Below, one piece after another: positions 28,634 through 35,358 of a DNA stretch of 64,000 nucleotides. Every line of letters begins with the position of its first letter. Position 1 is the stretch's first letter. The position numbers and the translations under genes are program-made. Below the pieces are notes generated by a model that was not told the DNA's origin, did no database searches, and saw only the letters and a list, made by a program, of their open reading frames with translations. Source of the stretch: Marixanthomonas ophiurae (GTDB lineage: Bacteria > Bacteroidota > Bacteroidia > Flavobacteriales > Flavobacteriaceae); the NCBI RefSeq assembly GCF_003413745.1, contig NZ_QVID01000001.1, positions 186,001 through 250,000 of the forward strand, given 5' to 3'.

Positions 28634-28693
28634 CTAATTGCAAAGCACTTGAGAAGCGTATGATGTAAAAGTGTTTTTACTAAAAAGAACTAT

Positions 28694-29290
28694 TTAATCC
28701 TTAGTCTCTTTAACCACTTTCGTTTTTGACAATACATCGTGAAATCCATTCTTCATAAAAAGATACGAAAATTGATCAAAGGGAATTAGACGGCATAAGG
28801 TTCGTAACACAAAATCTTTCTCTCTTGGTTTTTCGCCATTCATCATTACCACTTTAGTTTTTGTTGCAAATTTACCAACTGTTTTCTGCCATTTAATTTC
28901 CATAATAATATAGTATGCTAAAAAAGAACCGAATACTAAAGCTATAGTGGCAAGCACTACAATTGGATTTTCCGGATCAGGTAATACTAAACTACAAATA
29001 AGGAAAACTACCATCGCAAAAAAGTAAGAAACCACTACATCAATTATATAATTGACAAAACGAAGGATGGTGGGTGCTGTCGCTTTATCCAATTTCTCAT
29101 TCTCCTTATGTAGTATTGCTGCTTGTTCTCGCAGCATTTCAAAAGTACTTGTGTCTATATTTCGATTTTCAATTTCAGCGCTGGCGGCCTCCAAAGCAGC
29201 CGGCTGATATTTTACCCTATCAGCAGTTACAATTTGTATTAATTCTTTATCTGTCCGTTGGGACATTACATCCGTAAATTCGTTTTTCAT
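28694..29290 (-). CDS. RDD-family membrane protein
   Basis: The 198-residue protein has a soluble N-terminal part (about 1-65, with EIENRNID) and an RDD-like membrane domain with three hydrophobic segments (about 75-150): RFVNYIIDVVVSYFF is the family RxxxxxxD entry and WQKTVGKFATKTKVV is the conserved GK(x) motif. Function is unknown; RDD proteins act as transporters or ion exchangers in some bacteria. It is transcribed toward adk. Confidence 0.8.
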   Translation of the reverse strand: MKNEFTDVMSQRTDKELIQIVTADRVKYQPAALEAASAEIENRNIDTSTFEMLREQAAILHKENEKLDKATAPTILRFVNYIIDVVVSYFFAMVVFLICSLVLPDPENPIVVLATIALVFGSFLAYYIIMEIKWQKTVGKFATKTKVVMMNGEKPREKDFVLRTLCRLIPFDQFSYLFMKNGFHDVLSKTKVVKETKD

Positions 29291-29401
29291 AGAAAGATTT
29301 TCTCTTGGTCGTTTTCAGCTTCAGTAAACATATAAAAAAATTAAATTATGGTACTCCTTAAACACTATTTTACCGAGTTTCACCCTACTTTTCTTCGAGT
29401 C

Positions 29402-29477
29402 TTCTTCGACTTTCCTTCGAATAAACCCCCGCTTTTACGTATAAAACTCGAAGGAAATAGGGGGTAAAGTCGAAGAA
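29402..29477. repeat. imperfect palindrome with two alternative inner stems
   Basis: TTCTTCGACTTT (29402-29413) pairs perfectly with AAAGTCGAAGAA (29466-29477). Inside, either CCTTCGA (29414-29420) can pair with TCGAAGG (29448-29454), or CCCCC (29426-29430) with GGGGG (29460-29464), giving two competing folds. It looks like a small dispersed flavobacterial repeat. It lies between the divergent RDD and purK genes. Confidence 0.55.
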
Positions 29478-29576
29478 AACTACTAAAAAGGTACACTAAA
29501 ATATTTTTCTCTATTAGCACAAGATGTCTCTGCAAACTCTCTTTTAAAAAAATAAAAAACTCCCACACCCTTTTGT

Positions 29577-29584
29577 TATCTTTG
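29577..29584 (+). promoter_or_regulatory. -7 box of purK promoter
   Basis: TATCTTTG matches TAnnTTTG and ends 5 nt before the chosen ATG. The GTG of a possible longer start (29584) overlaps the end of the box, so the ATG at 29590 is preferred. Confidence 0.5.
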
Positions 29585-29589
29585 TGCGT

Positions 29590-30744
29590 ATGAACTACTT
29601 CTCGTCCTCTTTCACCCTCGGAATACTCGGTGGCGGCCAACTGGGCAAAATGCTGCTGTACGAAACACGTAAATACGATATAAAAACCAATGTGTTAGAC
29701 CCTAGCGCCGAAGCTCCTTGCCGCATTGCCTGCGACCATTTTGAGCAAGGTGACCTGATGGATTATGATACCGTATATGCCTTCGGAAAAAAAGCAGATG
29801 TGCTTACTTTTGAAATTGAAGGCGTGAATGTTGAAGCATTGGAAAAACTGGAACAGGAAGGTGTTACAGTATATCCTTCTTCAAGAACACTTCGAAAAAT
29901 TCAGGATAAAGGCGTACAGAAACAGTTTTATAAAGAACATAAAATACCCACCTCGCCTTTTAAACGTTATAAAGATAAATACGAGTTGAACGAAGCAATT
30001 GTTCGCAAAGAATTGCACTATCCCTTTGTTTGGAAAAGCTGCACTGGTGGTTACGACGGCAAAGGCGTAAGCATTATCCGTGATGCGGAAGATATAATCC
30101 CATTACCCGAAGGATCTTGCATTGCTGAAAAATTGATTCCTTTTAAAAATGAATTGGCAGTAATTGTTTCTCGCAACCCAAGTGGTGATGTTCGCACGTA
30201 TCCGGTGGTAGAAATGGAATTTCATCCGGAAGCCAATCAAGTGGAATACGTTATCTGCCCTGCCCGAATAGAACCTAAAGTCGCCGAAAAAGCAAGAGCC
30301 GTTGCCAAACAAGTTTCTGAAACGTTTGAACACGTAGGTTTGTTAGCTGTTGAACTTTTCCAGACAGAAGACGATGAAATTTTGGTTAACGAAGTAGCGC
30401 CACGCCCTCATAATAGTGGCCATTACAGTATTGAAGCTAGCTACACCAACCAATTTGAACAGCATTTGCGTGCTATTTTAGACTTACCCTTAGGGAAAAC
30501 CGATAGTAAAGTAGGAGGAATTATGGTTAATTTAGTAGGCGATGAAGACCATACCGGCGATGTAAAGTATGAAAACATTGAAAAGATTATGGCGATGGAT
30601 GGCGTTACACCCCATATTTATGGGAAGAAACAAACGCGCCCATTTCGGAAAATGGGGCACGTAACGATTGTAGATGAAGACATTAACCAAGCTCGTAAAG
30701 TCGCTGAAGAAGTTAAGAAAACTATACGGGTGGTTAGTGAGTAG
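29590..30744 (+). CDS. purK: 5-(carboxyamino)imidazole ribonucleotide synthase
   Basis: The 384-residue ATP-grasp enzyme makes N5-CAIR from AIR, bicarbonate and ATP in purine synthesis. The N-terminal dinucleotide-type motif is LGILGGGQLGKMLLYE (about 9-24); the ATP-grasp block has KSCTGGYDGKGV (about 153-164) and the metal residues in EVAPRPHNSGHYSIEA. purE, the next enzyme, follows 172 bp later. The start is the ATG at 29590, since the upstream GTG overlaps the promoter box. Confidence 0.95.
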   Translation: MNYFSSSFTLGILGGGQLGKMLLYETRKYDIKTNVLDPSAEAPCRIACDHFEQGDLMDYDTVYAFGKKADVLTFEIEGVNVEALEKLEQEGVTVYPSSRTLRKIQDKGVQKQFYKEHKIPTSPFKRYKDKYELNEAIVRKELHYPFVWKSCTGGYDGKGVSIIRDAEDIIPLPEGSCIAEKLIPFKNELAVIVSRNPSGDVRTYPVVEMEFHPEANQVEYVICPARIEPKVAEKARAVAKQVSETFEHVGLLAVELFQTEDDEILVNEVAPRPHNSGHYSIEASYTNQFEQHLRAILDLPLGKTDSKVGGIMVNLVGDEDHTGDVKYENIEKIMAMDGVTPHIYGKKQTRPFRKMGHVTIVDEDINQARKVAEEVKKTIRVVSE

Positions 30745-30793
30745 TTGGTAGTTGGTAGTTGGTAGTTGGTAGTTGGTAGTTGGTAGTTGGTAG
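30745..30793. repeat. seven tandem copies of TTGGTAG
   Basis: Seven exact 7-bp units follow directly on the purK stop codon, which itself supplies a preceding TAG. It is a simple-sequence repeat prone to slippage; a change in copy number would not alter any reading frame. The unit is often seen in the same place in flavobacterial genomes. Confidence 0.9.
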
Positions 30794-30845
30794 GAAATAA
30801 ACTATGTTGTCAACACTAATTTACTGAAAAAATTAAAAGAATTAT

Positions 30846-30902
30846 CCCCTTGAGGGGACTATAGGGGTGTAAAACATCCCCCTACCCCCTTCAAAGGGGG
30901 AG
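30846..30902. repeat. GC-rich palindromic repeat between purK and purE
   Basis: Two nested hairpins form a large inverted repeat. CCCCTTGAGGGG (30846-30857) is the left small hairpin; CCCCCTT (30885-30891) pairs with AAGGGGG (30894-30900) in the right one. Between them TAGGGGTG (30862-30869) pairs with CATCCCCCTA (30875-30884) with two bulged bases. It resembles dispersed palindromic repeats of Bacteroidota and stands out in the AT-rich surroundings. Confidence 0.7.
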
Positions 30903-30916
30903 TAAAATATAAAATT

Positions 30917-31417
30917 ATGAGCAAAGTAGGAATTATTATGGGCAGTACTAGTGACATGCCGGTTATGCAAGAAGCCATAGACATGCTAAAAGGCTTTGAT
31001 ATTGAAGTGGAAGTCGATATCGTTTCAGCACATCGAACACCTGATAAATTATTCGATTATGGAAAAAACGCCCACACTCGCGGCATCAATGTTATCATTG
31101 CTGGTGCTGGTGGTGCTGCACACTTACCAGGGATGATCGCCTCTTTATCGCCACTTCCCGTTATTGGCGTTCCTGTAAAGTCGAGTAATTCCATAGATGG
31201 CTGGGATTCCGTACTTTCTATTTTACAAATGCCAGGCGGCGTACCCGTTGCCACGGTTGCTTTAAACGGAGCCAAAAACGCCGGGATTTTAGCAGCTCAG
31301 ATTATTGGCAGCTCAGATAAATGTGTACTTGACAAAGTAGTAGCCTATAAAGAAGGCCTTAAGATGAAAGTTGAAGAAGGCGCTAAACAAATTAAAAACT
31401 CAAAACCGAAAAAGTAA
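30917..31417 (+). CDS. purE: N5-carboxyaminoimidazole ribonucleotide mutase
   Basis: The 166-residue class I PurE converts N5-CAIR to CAIR. The N-terminus reads GIIMGSTSDMPVMQEA, followed by the conserved SAHRTPDKLF (about 44-53), GAGGAAHLPGM (about 72-82) and PVIGVPVKSSNSIDG, all active-site blocks. It is functionally paired with purK but is separated from it by 172 bp of repeats. The C-terminal tail is lysine-rich. Confidence 0.96.
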   Translation: MSKVGIIMGSTSDMPVMQEAIDMLKGFDIEVEVDIVSAHRTPDKLFDYGKNAHTRGINVIIAGAGGAAHLPGMIASLSPLPVIGVPVKSSNSIDGWDSVLSILQMPGGVPVATVALNGAKNAGILAAQIIGSSDKCVLDKVVAYKEGLKMKVEEGAKQIKNSKPKK

Positions 31418-31487
31418 AAACAACAAACTGTAATTACAAATAACATACTTATTTTTTCTGTTTTACATTTTACATTTATCATTTACT

Positions 31488-33506
31488 ATGAACAACCCAC
31501 TACTACAACCTTTTATTACTGCTCCTTTTTCAAAAATAGAAAACGAGCATTTTCTACCTGCAATTAAACAATTAATTGCAGACACCAAGGACGAAATAAA
31601 TACCATTACAGAAAACACTTCAGAACCTACGTTTGAAAATTCAGTGGAAGCATTAGAGCGTACTGGCGAGCAATTAAACCGAGTGACAGGCATATTCTTT
31701 AACCTCAACAGTGCCGAAACCAACGAAGAAATTCAAGAAATAGCACAAGAGGTTTCACCTTTGTTATCAAATTTTAAAAACGATCTGCTGCTTAACGAAG
31801 CTTTATTCAACCGTGTCAAAACGGTTTACGACCGTAGAAACTCCATGACGCTTACTGCTGAAGAAAGCATGTTACTGGAAAAACAATACAAAGGCTTTGC
31901 CCGTAATGGCGCTAATCTTTCAGAAGAGAAAAAAGAAAAACTCCGTAAAATAGACCAGGATTTATCTAAGCTAAGCTTAACTTTTGGCGAACACGTATTG
32001 GCCGAAACCAATAAATACGAATTACATATTACCGAAGAAGAGAAACTCTCAGGTTTACCTGAAGGCGCCAAAGAAGAAGCTGCCGACACAGCAAAAGAGA
32101 AAGGCAAAGAGGGCTGGATGTTTACACTGGCCTACCCGAGTTATATTCCATTTATGACGTATGCTGATAATCGCGAACTTCGGAAAGAATTGTCCCTTGC
32201 CTTTGGGAGTAAATCTTTTAATAACGATGAATTGGACAATCAAGAGATTGTTCTTCAAATTGCCAATCTTCGGTATCAACGAGCGAAATTGTTAGGTTAT
32301 GATAGCCACGCGCATTTTGTATTAGAAGAACGCATGGCCGAAACACCCGAAAAGGTTACTTCTTTTTTAGATGAATTATTACAGAAAGCAAAACCAGCAG
32401 CCCAAAAAGAGTTTGCTGAACTGGAAGCTTTCGCAAAAGAATTGGATGGCATTGACCAATTACAGAAATGGGACGGAGCGTATTATGCAGAGAAATTAAA
32501 ACAGAAACGATTTAACCTAGACGATGAAAAGCTAAAGCCTTATTTTGAATTAAAGAACGTAATAAACGGAGTATTTACCGTTGCTAAAAAACTATACGGA
32601 CTTTCTTTTGAAGAGGTAAACAATATTGACAAATACCACCCAGAAGTAAAAACATACCGCGTTACCGATGCTGATGAAGCGTTGGTTGCCATCTTTTATG
32701 CAGACTTTCACCCACGTGCCGGAAAACGTAATGGTGCTTGGATGACTATTTACAAACAACAAGAGATAAAAGACGGTAAAAACGAACGCCCACATATTTC
32801 GATTGTATGCAATTTCACCAAACCTACTGCAAGTAAGCCTTCTTTGTTGACTTTTAATGAAGTTACTACGCTGTTTCACGAGTTTGGACATGCGTTGCAC
32901 GGCATGTTGGCCAACACTACCTACGCAAGTTTATCAGGTGCCAACGTGTATTGGGATTTTGTTGAATTGCCGAGTCAAATATTGGAGAACTGGTGTTATG
33001 AAAAAGAAACATTAGAGTTATTTGCTACGCATTATAAAACGGGTGAAGTAATCCCGATGGAATATGTGAGAAAGATAAAAGAATCGGCTGCTTTTCACGA
33101 AGGGATGAAAACACTACGTCAACTGAGTTTTGGCATGCTTGATATGGCATGGCACGGCGGCAACCCAAGCAATATAAAAGATGTAAAAGCACATGAAAAA
33201 GAAGCTTTTGGCGAAACAACGTTATACCCCGATGTAGCTTCTAACTGTATGAGTACTTCGTTCTCTCATATATTTCAAGGAGGATATTCAGCAGGATATT
33301 ACAGTTACAAATGGGCCGAAGTATTGGACGCCGATGCCTTTGCTTATTTTAAAGAAGAAGGTATTTTCAATAAAACGGTCGCCGATAAGTTTAAAAACTT
33401 TGTGTTATCACAAGGTGGCACCGAAGATCCAATGGAACTGTATATAAAATTCCGTGGTAAAAAACCAAATCCGGATGCGTTGTTAAAACGAGCTGGATTA
33501 ATTTAA
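31488..33506 (+). CDS. dcp: M3-family metallopeptidase (peptidyl-dipeptidase Dcp type)
   Basis: The 672-residue zinc peptidase is all-helical, with the zinc motif HEFGH at residues 464-468 and the third ligand Glu in the following FVELPSQILENW block (about 492-503). FHEGMKTLRQLSFGMLDMAWH and GGYSAGYYSYKWAEVLDADAF are family blocks later on. There is no signal peptide, which favours a cytoplasmic role in clearing peptides. It starts 70 bp after purE. Dcp and oligopeptidase A cannot be told apart with certainty. Confidence 0.9.
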   Translation: MNNPLLQPFITAPFSKIENEHFLPAIKQLIADTKDEINTITENTSEPTFENSVEALERTGEQLNRVTGIFFNLNSAETNEEIQEIAQEVSPLLSNFKNDLLLNEALFNRVKTVYDRRNSMTLTAEESMLLEKQYKGFARNGANLSEEKKEKLRKIDQDLSKLSLTFGEHVLAETNKYELHITEEEKLSGLPEGAKEEAADTAKEKGKEGWMFTLAYPSYIPFMTYADNRELRKELSLAFGSKSFNNDELDNQEIVLQIANLRYQRAKLLGYDSHAHFVLEERMAETPEKVTSFLDELLQKAKPAAQKEFAELEAFAKELDGIDQLQKWDGAYYAEKLKQKRFNLDDEKLKPYFELKNVINGVFTVAKKLYGLSFEEVNNIDKYHPEVKTYRVTDADEALVAIFYADFHPRAGKRNGAWMTIYKQQEIKDGKNERPHISIVCNFTKPTASKPSLLTFNEVTTLFHEFGHALHGMLANTTYASLSGANVYWDFVELPSQILENWCYEKETLELFATHYKTGEVIPMEYVRKIKESAAFHEGMKTLRQLSFGMLDMAWHGGNPSNIKDVKAHEKEAFGETTLYPDVASNCMSTSFSHIFQGGYSAGYYSYKWAEVLDADAFAYFKEEGIFNKTVADKFKNFVLSQGGTEDPMELYIKFRGKKPNPDALLKRAGLI

Positions 33507-33514
33507 ATAAAAAA

Positions 33515-33538
33515 GGCTGCTATTTTTCAATAGCAGCT
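33515..33538. terminator. hairpin after the M3 peptidase gene, terminator-like
   Basis: GCTGCTATT (33516-33524) pairs with AATAGCAGC (33529-33537) around TTTC, with a further G-U pair at the base. On the plus strand it is not followed by a T-run. On the minus strand it is followed by CTTTTTTATTT, so the terminator signature faces the minus strand although no minus-strand gene ends here. It may still end the peptidase transcript or block antisense transcription. Confidence 0.5.
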
Positions 33539-33592
33539 CTATTATAAATCTTATATAAATGTGAAAAAGTCTAATTCCTGCTGAAACTTTCC

Positions 33593-33600
33593 TATTTTTG
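33593..33600 (+). promoter_or_regulatory. -7 box of the sigma factor gene
   Basis: TATTTTTG matches TAnnTTTG. Its last three bases are the TTG of a possible longer reading frame, so the ATG at 33625 was taken as the start. The gap from box to ATG is 24 nt. Confidence 0.5.
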
Positions 33601-33624
33601 AATGAATCACTATATAACCAACAT

Positions 33625-34176
33625 ATGCCCACGCACACCCTGCACCCCGAAACTTGGGTAGATCGATATTCAGATTATCTTTATAATTACACCATTGTAC
33701 GTGTAAATGACCATATTGTGGCGCAAGACCTTATTTCTGAAACTTTTTTGGCAGGATTAAAATCTAAAAAAAACTTTAAAGGTAACGCCAGTGAGCGTAC
33801 TTGGCTCATCGCTATTTTAAAGCGGAAAATAATTGACCATTACCGTAAAAAGAATTCAAAAAAAGGCCAAGCCGAAGTACATATTAGCTACACAGATGAT
33901 GATATGGAAGGTGACTGGCTAGAAGAACGTGTACAAGATCCATACGATAAAACTGCAGAAGACGAATTAGAAAATAATGAGTTAGGACTTGCTATTTTAG
34001 AATGCTTGGATACCTTAGATGAACGTCATGCTACTATCTTTAAAATGAAAACAATCGATAACTTTGATACCGAAGCAATTTGTAATGAATATAATATTAC
34101 TCCGTCTAACCTTTGGGTGATTATTCATCGCGCCCGAAAAGCGATGGCTAACTGTCTTGAAAAAAACTGGTTATAA
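33625..34176 (+). CDS. ECF-type RNA polymerase sigma factor
   Basis: The 183-residue protein has sigma region 2 (about 10-75, WVDRYSDYLYNYTIVRV, then AQDLISETFLAGLKS and the region 2.4-like ERTWLIAILKRKIIDHYRKKN) and region 4 (about 120-178, EVCLDTLDERHATIFKMKTID-type helix, then NEYNITPSNLWVIIHRARKAM, read as family blocks). It lacks regions 1 and 3, as ECF factors do. It is followed 2 bp later by a small zinc-binding protein that is probably its partner. A TTG at 33598 would add nine residues but overlaps the -7 box. Confidence 0.88.
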   Translation: MPTHTLHPETWVDRYSDYLYNYTIVRVNDHIVAQDLISETFLAGLKSKKNFKGNASERTWLIAILKRKIIDHYRKKNSKKGQAEVHISYTDDDMEGDWLEERVQDPYDKTAEDELENNELGLAILECLDTLDERHATIFKMKTIDNFDTEAICNEYNITPSNLWVIIHRARKAMANCLEKNWL

Positions 34177-34178
34177 AT

Positions 34179-34424
34179 ATGAAGTTTAAAATGATGTTTA
34201 ACTGTGATGAAGCACGTCATACTTGTGACAAAGCACAATATAATGAAGCAAATCTTTGGGATAGTATTAAGCTTAACATGCATATTATATTTTGTCGATT
34301 ATGTAGAAAACATTCAGCAAGAAATGGTAAATTGACCAAAGCAGTAAAAAACTCTCAGATACAAACGCTTTCACCCGAACAAAAAAATGTAATTAAGGAA
34401 CAGCTAAGGCAGAAAATGTCCTAG
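34179..34424 (+). CDS. small zinc-binding protein, probable mini anti-sigma factor
   Basis: The 81-residue protein starts 2 bp after the sigma gene. It has Cys9, Cys16, His35, Cys39 and Cys42, with HIIFCRLC as an HxxxCxxC motif like that of the zinc-binding anti-sigma (ZAS) domain. There is no membrane segment, so if it is an anti-sigma factor it would be cytosolic. Its last 21 bp overlap, tail to tail, the UbiA-like gene on the other strand. The anti-sigma role is inferred from position and motif. Confidence 0.75.
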   Translation: MKFKMMFNCDEARHTCDKAQYNEANLWDSIKLNMHIIFCRLCRKHSARNGKLTKAVKNSQIQTLSPEQKNVIKEQLRQKMS

Positions 34425-35228
34425 TAAAAAGAAAACAGCCAACCATAAAATAGGCAATCCCTCTACCCAAAAAGAAGCATAATACTTAGGTTGTTCCTTT
34501 TTGACAAAAAACACGACAAAAGACGCTAGTAAGCATATAAATAATAAACTTATAGCATAAGCTATAAACAAATCATTTTTAAAACCTTCAATTATAAAAC
34601 TGATACCTGCTAAAACAGCAACCAATGTATTTGTTCCAGTTACCCCCAAGGTTTGTGGTAAAGTACCCAATACAGAATCGTCATAAGGCAAATCTCTTAT
34701 TTCAAAAGGAAGCGTAAGTACAATAACCAAGAAAAACCGCTGTATAAAGGTAATCCAAACATCAGCATTCAAAGAATGCCCAGCATGTACCAACGGCACT
34801 AGTACCGTCACTCCAGCCCAAACTGCTGCTACCACAAAAATTTTAAGTCCTTTAACCTTCCGCAAGCTCTTATTTTGTAAAACTGGAATGGCATACAAAA
34901 CTGTTAAGGCTCCAAAAAAGCCTGTTATCAACAATGTTTTAAACTGAAGTTGCATAGCAACATACCCTAAAATCCCAAAACAGATAAACGAAAATACTTG
35001 AATAGTTTTCAATGATTTTGCAAGGCTTCTATGGTGCAAAGCAGCAATTGGAGCATATTTCACAAAATTATACCCCGTAATGGTTCCAAAAAACACAAAT
35101 AACCAAAATATAGTTGAAAGCTCTAGATTAAACTCAAAAACAGTAATTGCTACTAAAGAAATTACAGCCAAAGCAACATGAATACTGCTATTTATGTAGA
35201 ATTCAAAAATATGTTTTAAGGCTGTCAT
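34404..35228 (-). CDS. UbiA-like prenyltransferase-family membrane protein
   Basis: The 274-residue protein has about eight transmembrane segments. The second UbiA motif is present as EIRDLPYDD (about 170-178), but the first Asp-rich motif (NDxxDxxxD) is only TGYNFVKYAPIAALHH, with no Asp in the key positions. It may be a UbiA relative with altered chemistry or none. It stands alone between the sigma operon and gcvP and faces away from gcvP. No substrate can be named. Confidence 0.7.
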   Translation of the reverse strand: MTALKHIFEFYINSSIHVALAVISLVAITVFEFNLELSTIFWLFVFFGTITGYNFVKYAPIAALHHRSLAKSLKTIQVFSFICFGILGYVAMQLQFKTLLITGFFGALTVLYAIPVLQNKSLRKVKGLKIFVVAAVWAGVTVLVPLVHAGHSLNADVWITFIQRFFLVIVLTLPFEIRDLPYDDSVLGTLPQTLGVTGTNTLVAVLAGISFIIEGFKNDLFIAYAISLLFICLLASFVVFFVKKEQPKYYASFWVEGLPILWLAVFFLLGHFLP

Positions 35229-35326
35229 TATTCCAAAAATAAGTAAAGTGTTAGTAACTTGACTTATTGGTTAACAAAATGTTAGTTTACCTATAAAAAA
35301 ACGATACTAATTCGTCTATAAAATCG

Positions 35327-35334
35327 TAATTTTG
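35327..35334 (+). promoter_or_regulatory. -7 box of gcvP promoter
   Basis: TAATTTTG matches TAnnTTTG, 24 nt before the gcvP ATG. It overlaps the TTG (35332-35334) that would be an upstream start, which argues for the ATG at 35359. The preceding ACGATACT and AAAATCG blocks resemble those at the rarA promoter. Confidence 0.5.
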
Positions 35335-35358
35335 CCACCTAATTTTGAAACGCATATA

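Larger units (their letters stand above)
29291..29589. other. non-coding gap between the RDD gene and purK
   Basis: No credible gene was found in this 299-bp gap between divergent genes. Its middle is the imperfect palindrome at 29402-29477 and its right end holds the purK -7 box. The rest is AT-rich and has no recognisable site. Confidence 0.6.

Noticed and set aside
29380-29640. 86-codon minus-strand reading frame between the RDD gene and purK
   Set aside because: It overlaps the purK start and the palindrome, has no family features or promoter, and its composition follows the repeat.
30745-30793. Possible CRISPR-like array
   Set aside because: The 7-bp units are contiguous without spacers; it is a simple tandem repeat and no cas genes are present.
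33598-33624. TTG start adding nine residues to the sigma factor
   Set aside because: The TTG is part of the -7 box TATTTTTG.
35332-35358. TTG start adding nine residues to gcvP
   Set aside because: The TTG is part of the -7 box; the ATG gives the normal P-protein N-terminus.
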